DNA from: Bacteroidales bacterium
GTDB lineage: Bacteria > Bacteroidota > Bacteroidia > Bacteroidales > Dysgonomonadaceae
NCBI GenBank assembly: GCA_012518155.1
Contig: JAAYTC010000075.1
Span: 1-16,805, forward strand
Direction: 5' to 3'
DNA: 16,805 bases
Below are positions 1 to 6,909 of the stretch, in pieces. Both the position numbers and the translations under genes were made by a program. How positions within the stretch are numbered: the stretch's first letter is position 1; every line of letters starts with the position of its first letter. The notes under the pieces were generated by a model. The model saw nothing but the letters and a program-made list of their open reading frames with translations, made no database searches and was not told where the DNA came from.

Positions 1-1
1 T

Positions 2-2299
2 CTTCGAGCCGTAGAGAAGGATGAAAAACTGGAAAAAGCAATCGTGAATGTCCGGAACCTGGTGGTAGCGAATGAAAAACGACTGGTTAACGGGGATAAC
101 GAGGAGGTGGCATCGCTCTTTTCTGAACTCTTTGACTCGGTACGGGGAAGCGATAAGCTACCTTGGTTTTTTACTCAAAAAATTTCACGGATCGAGAATT
201 GCCTCAACGCGTGCAGCGATTTGGAGAAGAGTTATTTTTACCGGTTTACCCGCTTTATTTCACGGGAGCTGTACCACCAAAAAATCGGCGATATCACACG
301 GGAGACACCCACCGGGGTCGCTTCGCTGTGGAACAGCACGTTTCAAGAACGTGCCGAGGCACTGGATGTTCTTTTTGATCTCTCTATACTGCACGTTGAA
401 GATGCCGGGAGTGGACTGGCCGTACGTTTTTCTCGCGGAGAGAACGGCTTGGTAAATTTCCGGGAGGGGGATATCTGTATTGTTTACCCGCGCGAGGGGG
501 AGAAGGATACGGTGTTGAATCAACAGATATTGAAAGGAAGTATTGCCGCGATAACTCCCAACGAGGTGGTAGTACGCTTCCGGTATAAGCAGAAGAATCG
601 CCGCTACTTCGATGAAAATCGACTGTGGGCGATCGAGCACGACGCGCTGGACTCCTCCTGCACCAGCATGTACAAAGGGTTGTTCGCGTTCATGGAAGCC
701 CCCAAGCAAAAGAGGGATCTGCTGTTGGGGCTTAAAGCACCCCGCACTCTCACTGAAAGCTATCCTATAAGCAAAGACAGGGCTTTCCTGATGGAGAAAA
801 CCTCTCCGTCGACTTTCACTGAAAGCCATCCAATGGAGAACGAGGAGATGCCCTATCCCGAAAACATAATAGCCGCGGCAAGACGTGCGAAGGACTATTT
901 CCTGATCGTGGGGCCGCCGGGTACCGGCAAAACATCGATCTTCGCACGGCGGCTGATAGAGACCTATCACGCGGAACCGGAGACCAATATTATGGTGTTG
1001 GCCTATACCAACCGGGCGGTAGACGAGCTTTGTGAGGCGATACATGCAGGGCTTGGCAACAGCAACGGGGAATGTGACGCGTACATCCGGGTGGGGAGTG
1101 AACTCTCCTGCGCCGCTCCTTACCGTCGGCGCCTTCTACAACAGATCGCGGAGCATGCCGACGACCGGCAGTCGCTGCTCGCGGAGATCGACCGCACCCG
1201 CGTTTTTGTCTCCACCCTGGCTTCCATCAACGGGCGGATGGAGCTCTTCGCGTTGAAGCGTTTCCATGTGGCGATCATCGATGAGGCGTCGCAGATCCTG
1301 GAGCCACAGATCATCGGCCTATTGCCTCGGTTCGATCGGTTCGTGATGATAGGCGACCATCATCAACTATCGACCATCGTCCTACAAGATCGTGAGCAGT
1401 CCGACACCGGAGATCCGCTCTTGCAACAGATAGGTATTACCGACTGCCGGGATTCACTTTTCGAGCGGTTGATACGCCGCTGCCTGGAGAAAGAGTGGCA
1501 TCATGCCCACGTGCAACTTACCCGCCAAGGAAGAATGCACGAGGAGATCGCCGCGTTCCCCGCTACTCGTTTCTATCCAAAGGGACTCTCTATTGTCAAC
1601 GAGTGGCAGTCGGGATCTTGGTCCTTAACCACCCGGTCGGAACACCCGTTGCACCGCTTGGTAGCGAAAGAGCGTACCGCGTTTATCTCTACTGAACAGC
1701 TCGTCTTCTCCGCGGCTCACACGCCAAACCACACGGAGGCCAACTCATTAGACACCTCCATGTTAAACACCTCCGTGTTAGGAACTTTCATGGCAACAGC
1801 CCTTGCAAAAAAGCCGCGTTCCACGAAAATCAACGAAGTCGAGGCCGAGGTAATTGCACGGCTCGTGCAAGCACTCTCCGAAGTATACGAAGAAAACGAA
1901 AGGCCCTTTAACGGCGCATCGATTGGTATCATCGCGCCCTACCGCAACCAGATAGCGATGATTCGTCAAAAGTTACAACAAAGCGGGTTGCCGGCGGCCG
2001 GGGAAATCATGATTGAAACAGTAGAACGTTTTCAGGGGAGCCAGTGCGACGTGATCCTCATGTCGTTCTGCGTAAACGTGCCGGAGCAGATGGAGTACCT
2101 CTGCAACATGAACCGGGAAGGGACAGTGGACAGGAAACTAAACGTGGCCATCACCCGCGCCCGGCAGCAGCTCTTTTTAGTGGGCAACGCCCGCATCCTT
2201 CGTGCGCATCCCGTGTATGCCCTCCTCCTCGACCATTATCGGGACAAAACAGTTATTCCAGAAACTCCTTTCGAGCCATTTAATCACCATGGAGGGTGA
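2..2299 (+). CDS. Dna2/Upf1-like superfamily 1 DNA/RNA helicase, 5' end outside window
   Basis: This is an ATP-dependent helicase of the Dna2/NAM7 (AAA_11/AAA_12) group. The reading frame is open to the left edge, so the GTG at 44 is probably not the true start and an N-terminal domain is missing from view. A beta-barrel-like region lies around 440-690. The motor motifs follow in order: Walker A GPPGTGKT (911-934), motif II DEAS (1280-1291), motif III GDHHQL (1352-1369), motif IV QGRMH (1526-1540, where Upf1-like proteins have QYRMH), motif V VERFQGSQ (2021-2044) and motif VI NVAITRAR (2141-2164). All key ATPase residues are present, so the motor looks intact. Bacteroidetes relatives often carry an N-terminal PD-(D/E)XK nuclease; whether this one does cannot be seen. 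Two stretches (about 740-840 and 1700-1800) are repeat-rich inserts. The role is probably DNA repair or replication, by family only. Confidence 0.88.
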   Translation, partial: LRAVEKDEKLEKAIVNVRNLVVANEKRLVNGDNEEVASLFSELFDSVRGSDKLPWFFTQKISRIENCLNACSDLEKSYFYRFTRFISRELYHQKIGDITRETPTGVASLWNSTFQERAEALDVLFDLSILHVEDAGSGLAVRFSRGENGLVNFREGDICIVYPREGEKDTVLNQQILKGSIAAITPNEVVVRFRYKQKNRRYFDENRLWAIEHDALDSSCTSMYKGLFAFMEAPKQKRDLLLGLKAPRTLTESYPISKDRAFLMEKTSPSTFTESHPMENEEMPYPENIIAAARRAKDYFLIVGPPGTGKTSIFARRLIETYHAEPETNIMVLAYTNRAVDELCEAIHAGLGNSNGECDAYIRVGSELSCAAPYRRRLLQQIAEHADDRQSLLAEIDRTRVFVSTLASINGRMELFALKRFHVAIIDEASQILEPQIIGLLPRFDRFVMIGDHHQLSTIVLQDREQSDTGDPLLQQIGITDCRDSLFERLIRRCLEKEWHHAHVQLTRQGRMHEEIAAFPATRFYPKGLSIVNEWQSGSWSLTTRSEHPLHRLVAKERTAFISTEQLVFSAAHTPNHTEANSLDTSMLNTSVLGTFMATALAKKPRSTKINEVEAEVIARLVQALSEVYEENERPFNGASIGIIAPYRNQIAMIRQKLQQSGLPAAGEIMIETVERFQGSQCDVILMSFCVNVPEQMEYLCNMNREGTVDRKLNVAITRARQQLFLVGNARILRAHPVYALLLDHYRDKTVIPETPFEPFNHHGG

Positions 2300-2373
2300 C
2301 TATCTTGGATGCAAATCTCGTACATATTTCAATTTACTTGATTCGTTTTCTTTTTTATTATCCGGTTGTTTTG

Positions 2374-2381
2374 TAATTTTG
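2374..2381 (+). promoter_or_regulatory. Bacteroidetes -7 box of the tRNA-Gln promoter
   Basis: TAATTTTG matches the Bacteroidetes -7 consensus TAnnTTTG exactly. It ends 11 nt before the first base of the tRNA, so transcription should start a few bases upstream of the mature 5' end. The -33 position holds only a T-run (about 2351-2356), with no clear TTTG. Confidence 0.6.
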
Positions 2382-2392
2382 CATTCGCAAAT

Positions 2393-2463
2393 TGTCTTAT
2401 GGTGTAATGGTAGCACAACAGATTCTGGTCCTGTTTGTCCAAGTTCGAATCTTGGTAAGACAA
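2393..2463 (+). tRNA. tRNA-Gln, anticodon CTG
   Basis: A complete cloverleaf can be folded by eye. The acceptor stem is TGTCTTA (2393-2399) with TAAGACA (2456-2462), all seven pairs, with discriminator A at 2463. The D stem is GTGT/GCAC (2402-2405, 2413-2416), the anticodon loop TTCTGGT has CTG at 2425-2427, and the T arm is CCAAG-TTCGAAT-CTTGG (2439-2455). CCA is not encoded. The weak U1-A72 pair is typical of glutamine tRNAs and supports the Gln identity together with the anticodon, which reads CAG. The anticodon stem has one A-C mismatch next to the loop (2422 with 2430). The gene stands alone with its own promoter and terminator. Confidence 0.93.
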
Positions 2464-2472
2464 CAAATTCGC

Positions 2473-2517
2473 AAAGCAACTACCTGGATATAATACAGTT
2501 GCTTTTTATTTTTTTAG
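2473..2517 (+). terminator. Rho-independent terminator after tRNA-Gln
   Basis: A 9-bp perfect stem, AAAGCAACT (2473-2481) with AGTTGCTTT (2497-2505), encloses a 15-nt loop and runs into a long T-rich tract (2503-2515). It lies 9 nt past the tRNA 3' end, as expected for a single-gene tRNA transcript. Confidence 0.8.
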
Positions 2518-2552
2518 CTCTAACACGAATACTTAATGGGACATTTTCCTAA

Positions 2553-2571
2553 CCATCGGCCTATGCGATGG
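2553..2571. repeat. Perfect 6-bp inverted repeat, possible operator relic
   Basis: CCATCG (2553-2558) and CGATGG (2566-2571) are separated by 7 nt. It lies 41 bp upstream of the HTH gene remnant, so it could be that regulator's old operator or a small hairpin. It has no T-run and is not a terminator. The rest of 2518-2611 shows nothing recognisable. Confidence 0.35.
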
Positions 2572-2611
2572 ATTCACCACTTTACATTAAGAATCAGCAA
2601 ATGGTAATAAT

Positions 2612-2671
2612 ATGGAGCCTATTGACCGGATAAAAGTAACGTTGGTTGAGAAACAAAAGACAGGAAAGTGA
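2612..2671 (+). pseudogene. Remnant of a small HTH transcriptional regulator (first 19 codons)
   Basis: ATG at 2612 opens 19 codons reading MEPIDRIKVTLVEKQKTGK, then TGA at 2669. From memory, this matches the start of a common small Bacteroidetes Cro/CI-type regulator of about 65-75 residues, whose sequence continues with a KWLAEQLGK-like helix-turn-helix right after this lysine. Here the tract stops where the tryptophan codon should be, so the DNA-binding helices are lost. The remnant is in the same frame as the following RhuM gene, with TGA between them. Such regulators often precede type I restriction-modification genes in Bacteroidetes, so this may be the left edge of a deletion. The match is from memory of the family, not a search. 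Confidence 0.55.
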
Positions 2672-2692
2672 TGTTGGAAAAAGGAAGCAGCC

Positions 2693-3712
2693 ATGAGTGA
2701 CAATAAAGGAAATATTATTATTTATCAAACCGAAGACGGGAATACCCGTATCGATGTAAAAATAGAGCATGAAACCGTATGGCTATCACAAGAACAAATG
2801 GCTGTTCTATTTGGTAAAGGAAGAAGTACTATAACAGAACATATCGGCAATATCTTCAAAGAAGGAGAATTAAACGAAAAACTGGTGTGTCGGGAATTCC
2901 GACATACCACTCAACACGGCGCAATAGAAGGGAAAACACAAGAGAAAGCAGTAAAACATTACAATCTTGATGTGATAATATCTGTAGGCTATCGAGTAAA
3001 ATCGTATCAAGGTACGCAATTTAGAATTTGGGCGACAGAACGCCTAAAAGAGTATATTATAAAAGGGTTCACAATGGACGATGAGCGTCTGAAACAATTG
3101 GGCGGTGGACAATATTGGAAAGAACTGCTCGATCGTATCCGTGATATTCGTTCTTCCGAAAAAGTAATGTACCGTCAGGTGCTTGACCTTTACGCCACAA
3201 GCGTGGATTACGATCCGAAGTCGGACATATCGATCAAATTTTTCAAGATTGTGCAAAACAAGCTACATTTTGCCGCACATGGACATACCGCTGCTGAAGT
3301 TATTTACAAGCGGGCTGATTCCGATAAACCATTTATGGGTTTAACCACATTTTCCGGGGAATTACCCACAGCCAAAGATATATCGGTTGCTAAAAACTAT
3401 CTCACAGCCGATGAACTCAAAATACTCAACAATCTCGTTTCCGGATATTTCGACTTTGCCGAAATTCAAGCCATGCGCCAAAACCCGATGTATATGTCGG
3501 ATTATGTACAGCAGTTAGACAATATTCTCTCTTCCACCGGTGAAAAGCTTTTAACGGATGCCGGACAAATCAGTCACCAACAAGCAATGGATAAAGCTAA
3601 GGATGAATATAGAAAATACCAGGCAAAAACGATTTCACCCGTAGAACAGGCATATTTAGACACGATTAAAATGTTACAAAAGAAGGCAAAGAAGAAGGGA
3701 GAGGAAGAGTAA
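2693..3712 (+). CDS. RhuM-family protein (Virulence_RhuM)
   Basis: This 339-residue protein has the usual full length and hallmarks of the RhuM family (PF13310). It begins with a winged-helix-like region (about residues 25-60: TVWLSQEQMAVLF followed by STITEHIGNIFKEGEL), then the conserved FRHTTQHGAIEG segment and YNLDVIISVGYRVKS (about 90-105), which also occur in KilA/ORF6N-like phage regulators. The central and C-terminal part is helical and ends in a lysine/glutamate-rich tail. RhuM was named from a Salmonella pathogenicity-island gene; its biochemical activity is not established. In Bacteroidetes, copies commonly sit inside type I restriction-modification or mobile loci. A purine-rich AAGGAAG (2680-2686) precedes the ATG by 6 nt. 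Base composition is AT-richer than the helicase and tam genes, which suggests transfer. The reading frame is intact. Confidence 0.88.
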   Translation: MSDNKGNIIIYQTEDGNTRIDVKIEHETVWLSQEQMAVLFGKGRSTITEHIGNIFKEGELNEKLVCREFRHTTQHGAIEGKTQEKAVKHYNLDVIISVGYRVKSYQGTQFRIWATERLKEYIIKGFTMDDERLKQLGGGQYWKELLDRIRDIRSSEKVMYRQVLDLYATSVDYDPKSDISIKFFKIVQNKLHFAAHGHTAAEVIYKRADSDKPFMGLTTFSGELPTAKDISVAKNYLTADELKILNNLVSGYFDFAEIQAMRQNPMYMSDYVQQLDNILSSTGEKLLTDAGQISHQQAMDKAKDEYRKYQAKTISPVEQAYLDTIKMLQKKAKKKGEEE

Positions 3713-3758
3713 CCTCGTCACTCACATACAGATTGTTGCTGTCATAATCATTTGGTTT

Positions 3759-4073
3759 TTATTGTCCCATACTAAGATTGTTATTAGATAGTTCAACTTG
3801 TAGTTTTACTTTTGCTTTCAAAGCTGTAAATACTTTTAGTAACGTATTCATAGTTACATTGCCTGCATTGTTCTCAAGTCGTGAAATCTGAGCTTTCTGA
3901 ACACCAATAAGTTTACCTAATTCTTCTTGTGTCAAATTACGTTCTTGACGGGTTTGCTTAATGGCTTTTCCGATTAAATCCATTTGGAGTTCATATTCAA
4001 AAAGGTCTCGCTCGGGTGTTCCTTCTTTCCCGATAAGCTTATCCTGCACTTCGTCTAATGTATATGTTTTCAT
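3759..4073 (-). CDS. higA: HigA-type antitoxin, XRE-family HTH
   Basis: This 104-residue protein has a Cro/C1-type helix-turn-helix at about residues 36-85. The core is LTQEELGKLIGVQKAQISRLE (47-67), with recognition-helix sequence VQKAQISRLEN. The N-terminal 30 residues are an acidic helical extension and the C-terminus is short and polar. Its ATG overlaps the stop of the upstream toxin gene as ATGA (4070-4073), so the two are translationally coupled with the toxin first, the usual higBA order. In this family the antitoxin binds the toxin and represses the shared promoter; a matching inverted repeat lies upstream of the toxin gene. It is convergent with the RhuM gene, with 46 bp between the stops and no clear terminator there. 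The gene symbol reflects family resemblance only. Confidence 0.85.
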   Translation of the reverse strand: MKTYTLDEVQDKLIGKEGTPERDLFEYELQMDLIGKAIKQTRQERNLTQEELGKLIGVQKAQISRLENNAGNVTMNTLLKVFTALKAKVKLQVELSNNNLSMGQ

Positions 4074-4426
4074 CTCTTTTTGTTTTTTACTTGTTTGTCT
4101 TCAAAATATTTTACACGACTTTTTACTGCTTTTTGAATTTCGTAATCGGGGACTTTACTTTGCTTTTTAATAAACCCGTGAGTAGAAATTACAAGAGTGC
4201 TTGTAGTGGAAGTTTTATCCCAAAAGGCGAGAAGCCGATATTGCAATCCTTGATACAGCGTTCTAAACTCCCAAATATCGTCTATCAGTTTTTTGAAAAG
4301 TTCAGAGTTATATCCTATCTGAGCTTTACGAATGTTGAAAAGTATTTTCTCATAGTGTTTCCGCTCCAAACCCTTCAGGAATTCGAAGGCTTCATCCAGA
4401 AATATAATTTCAAAAAATTTATCCAT
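4070..4426 (-). CDS. higB: HigB/RelE-type toxin (phage Gp49-like family)
   Basis: This 118-residue basic protein belongs to the phage-derived Gp49-like HigB family (PF05973) in the RelE superfamily, which are ribosome-dependent mRNA endonucleases. Visible features are the N-terminal EAFEFLKGLERKHYEKILFNI helical pair (12-32), WEFR (52-55), YRLLAFWD (63-70) and the C-terminal signature HGFIKKQSKVPDYEIQKA (83-100). Basic residues R55, R64, K87, K88 and K91 are candidates for RNA binding or catalysis. It ends in a lysine-rich tail. The length is normal for the family and the frame is unbroken, so the toxin is probably functional. It is transcribed first in the pair and overlaps the antitoxin start by 4 nt. 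The gene symbol reflects family resemblance only. Confidence 0.83.
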   Translation of the reverse strand: MDKFFEIIFLDEAFEFLKGLERKHYEKILFNIRKAQIGYNSELFKKLIDDIWEFRTLYQGLQYRLLAFWDKTSTTSTLVISTHGFIKKQSKVPDYEIQKAVKSRVKYFEDKQVKNKKR

Positions 4427-4448
4427 TCGATGATTACTTTAGCCGATA

Positions 4449-4484
4449 CAAAGATAGCAGAAAGTTTCGCTATGATGAAACTTT
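4449..4484 (-). promoter_or_regulatory. Promoter and palindromic operator of the higBA pair
   Basis: On the minus strand TATCTTTG (4456-4449) matches the Bacteroidetes -7 box TAnnTTTG exactly. It lies 22 bp before the toxin start. Just upstream is a perfect 8-bp inverted repeat, AAAGTTTC (4461-4468) and GAAACTTT (4477-4484), with an 8-bp spacer. The repeat covers the -33 region, where TTTC on the minus strand (4480-4477) stands 20 nt from the -7 box. A HTH antitoxin dimer bound here would block RNA polymerase, the usual autoregulation of such modules. Downstream, 4511-4602 shows no other recognisable element. Confidence 0.6.
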
Positions 4485-4602
4485 TTTGCGGTTTTTATGA
4501 CATAATGTAATCGTTTTGAATGTATGAGACTAAATGGGGAGTAATTTAGATGTTAGCTTTAGTTGCAAACACTTCACTGGTGTAACGCAAGAAGAAATAG
4601 AA

Positions 4603-6909
4603 TCAGAACGGGTAGCCGATGGCGAAGTGAAACGCGAAGTCGCGCCGGAAGTTGGGCTTGAAGATCGTCCACCGGGAACCTTCGGGTAGGCCGGGATTGT
4701 GTGCTTTCATACCGCCATCCACACGGATTAACAAGAAGTTAAGGTCGAACCGAACGCCCACACCGTACGCGACGGCCAGCTCTTTGTAGAAGCTGTTCCA
4801 TTCAAACAGGCCCCCCGGCTGCTCCTCGTAATCCTTGATGGTCCATATATTTCCCGCGTCAACAAAACCGGCGAGCTCGATCAAGCGAGTCACCTTTCGC
4901 CGGAACTCCAAGCTGAAGTCCAGTTTCACGTCCCCGACCCTACTGCCAAAATCGGAGCCCGTGGAGTCGCGATCGTAGGTACCCGGCCCTAACGTCCGGG
5001 TGCTCCACCCTCTAACGCTGTTCGCTCCCCCCCCGAAATAGCGCTTCTCGAAGGGCAATACAATGGAGTTGCCATAAGGATAGGCCACCCCGACAGCTAA
5101 ACGGGCGGCAATCGTGTTTTTATCGTCGAACACGTACATGGGTGCAAACTCGAAATCTCCACGGACGTATTCTGAATAGGGAATCTTGAAAAAGGTCTCT
5201 CGCCCATTCTCGCTTTCACCAGCACCCAAGCCCGTCGCTATACGTGGGAGCCATCCCGCCACTTCGATTCCCGCGCGTAGACGGAACGGCACTTCCGGCA
5301 TGCTTCTACGGGCGATACGGCTATAGTTGGTGTAGGTGAGGTTGTATGCCGAGCGGACAATCAGCTGTTCATCGTAACTGTACCGCAGGATGGGATTGAC
5401 ATCTTCATTCAAGTAGAGCGAATCGAATCGAGCAGAGTGCCAAGGCATGCGCACGTAGGTGATCCCCACCGGTTCCAGCACGTTTTGTAGCCGCCAGTCG
5501 AAGGAGGACCATTGGAAACGGCTGGCAAGGTTAAAGAACTGTCGCAGGTACTCGGGGCGGCTTTGGAAGTTAACCCCCGTGGAAAACTCCGTCGACGCGG
5601 AGGGTTGATCCCTTAACCGGTTCATTCCCCAAGGCAAGAGTAATTGCGGGATCGAAAGAAAAACCTCGCCCCCGTACTCGTAATAGCTATTGTCGAGCAA
5701 GTTAAGGTCGTCCGTCGTCCGGATAAACTCGTACGCGGCGTTCACCTGTACACGGAAGGTCTCCCCTCCTTTAAAGAAGTTTCGATGTTCATACGTTACG
5801 TTGCTGGCCACTCCCAGATCGCCCGCGGAGTTGGTGCCGTCAATCCCGAACTGCATGTAGTGCATATTGCCCGGGTAAAGGGTCACGCGGGTATCCAGAA
5901 AACTGGAGTCGTTCCGAACTACCGGCGTGAGGTTAATGGCGGTCTGGTTGATCGGCCCCATGCCGTTCATAGAGGCATAGGTCCTTTCAACGATCCGTTC
6001 GGAGTAGAGCCTTCCGGGCCGTACGAACGTGTTGTAGTAGATAGCCTTGGGCAGCAAGAAAGGATCCTCCTCGGAGATAATCTGCAACCCGCGGTACTCG
6101 GTGGTATCTAAGTGAGAACGGCGGGTAGAATCTTTCAAAACTGCCTCGTCCACCCCGTTGATCACCGTTACCCGTCCAATGTTGTATCGTTCGTGCCGGC
6201 TGGTATCGGTAGGATTGTTGAGCGCGAGGGTGATGTCCACCTGATGGTCGCCCACCGTGGTATCGGCCAGAAAATAAAAATTCTCATTCAAGAAATTATA
6301 ATAGCCTCGGTTTCGTAGCAGGTTGGTCATATTCTCCCTTCCATCCTCCAGTACCGAAAGATCGAAGATATCCCCCTCTTTCATGAGTTCGAGGCGACCG
6401 CTATTGGTTAAAATATTATGGATGGTGGTGTCAACCGAACGGATGGTGTCGTTAAAGACACGGATACGATGGGGCTGGTTCCCCGTGATATCGTAGGCTA
6501 CGTTCGCTTTTTTATCCTCTTTCACCACGGTCGTGTCGACCTCCGCGTTGAGGTATCCCTTGTTATTGAGGTGCAAACGGATCTGTTCGGCAGAGATGGT
6601 AGCCAACTGCTCGTTATAGAGCACGGGCGGCTCCCCGTACTTCAGGAGTTGCCGGTTCAACCAAGTAGAATCGTTATCGGGGATATTATACATGTGAAGC
6701 TTCCACTTTCCCACGATCGGGATCGAGGAGTTAGGGCGTTGACGCAAATAGGGCCGTAGATCGGATGCCCCGATGCCCCTCACGTCGGAGTGTATATCCA
6801 CCTTATTGAGAAGGTAGCTCCCCTCGGGTACTTTCTTGGTTACATCGCAACTCACGAGTAGAAGCAGCGAAAGCAAGAGGAGTATATGTTTATTTTTCCT
6901 ACTATTCAT
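4603..6909 (-). CDS. tamL: TamL: lipid-anchored TamA-like Omp85 outer-membrane protein
   Basis: This 768-residue protein is a BamA/TamA-family outer-membrane beta-barrel. It starts with a lipoprotein signal peptide (hydrophobic residues 9-19, lipobox L-V-S-C with Cys21), the feature that separates Bacteroidetes TamL from proteobacterial TamA. Residues about 25-330 form POTRA-like periplasmic repeats; about 340-768 form the barrel. The Omp85 signature of the inward loop is FGGGANSVRGW (625-635, VRGW at 632-635), and the chain ends in the BAM-recognition pattern ...AIGYPF with terminal Phe. It is thought to work with TamB in moving substrates or lipids to the outer membrane. Its ATG lies inside the end of tamB (8-nt overlap, ATGAATAG), implying coupled translation and a shared complex. 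No Lys/Asp/Glu-type lipoprotein export signal follows Cys21, so the lipid anchor should face the periplasm. Confidence 0.9.
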   Translation of the reverse strand: MNSRKNKHILLLLSLLLLVSCDVTKKVPEGSYLLNKVDIHSDVRGIGASDLRPYLRQRPNSSIPIVGKWKLHMYNIPDNDSTWLNRQLLKYGEPPVLYNEQLATISAEQIRLHLNNKGYLNAEVDTTVVKEDKKANVAYDITGNQPHRIRVFNDTIRSVDTTIHNILTNSGRLELMKEGDIFDLSVLEDGRENMTNLLRNRGYYNFLNENFYFLADTTVGDHQVDITLALNNPTDTSRHERYNIGRVTVINGVDEAVLKDSTRRSHLDTTEYRGLQIISEEDPFLLPKAIYYNTFVRPGRLYSERIVERTYASMNGMGPINQTAINLTPVVRNDSSFLDTRVTLYPGNMHYMQFGIDGTNSAGDLGVASNVTYEHRNFFKGGETFRVQVNAAYEFIRTTDDLNLLDNSYYEYGGEVFLSIPQLLLPWGMNRLRDQPSASTEFSTGVNFQSRPEYLRQFFNLASRFQWSSFDWRLQNVLEPVGITYVRMPWHSARFDSLYLNEDVNPILRYSYDEQLIVRSAYNLTYTNYSRIARRSMPEVPFRLRAGIEVAGWLPRIATGLGAGESENGRETFFKIPYSEYVRGDFEFAPMYVFDDKNTIAARLAVGVAYPYGNSIVLPFEKRYFGGGANSVRGWSTRTLGPGTYDRDSTGSDFGSRVGDVKLDFSLEFRRKVTRLIELAGFVDAGNIWTIKDYEEQPGGLFEWNSFYKELAVAYGVGVRFDLNFLLIRVDGGMKAHNPGLPEGSRWTIFKPNFRRDFAFHFAIGYPF

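Noticed and set aside
44..46. GTG at 44 as the true helicase start
   Set aside because: The frame is open to the window edge with sensible codons upstream and no ribosome site, so the gene most likely begins outside.
260..1045. 261-codon open frame on the minus strand inside the helicase gene
   Set aside because: It lies fully antisense to strong helicase motifs, and its product has no recognisable domain; it is a shadow of a GC-rich gene.
3713..3758. Bidirectional terminator between the RhuM gene and the antitoxin gene
   Set aside because: There is a T-rich patch (3751-3760) but no adequate stem on either strand.
4485..4602. Direct repeat of the tRNA 3' end as a right attachment site of the accessory block
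   Set aside because: I found no copy of the T arm or acceptor sequence in this stretch or elsewhere in the block.
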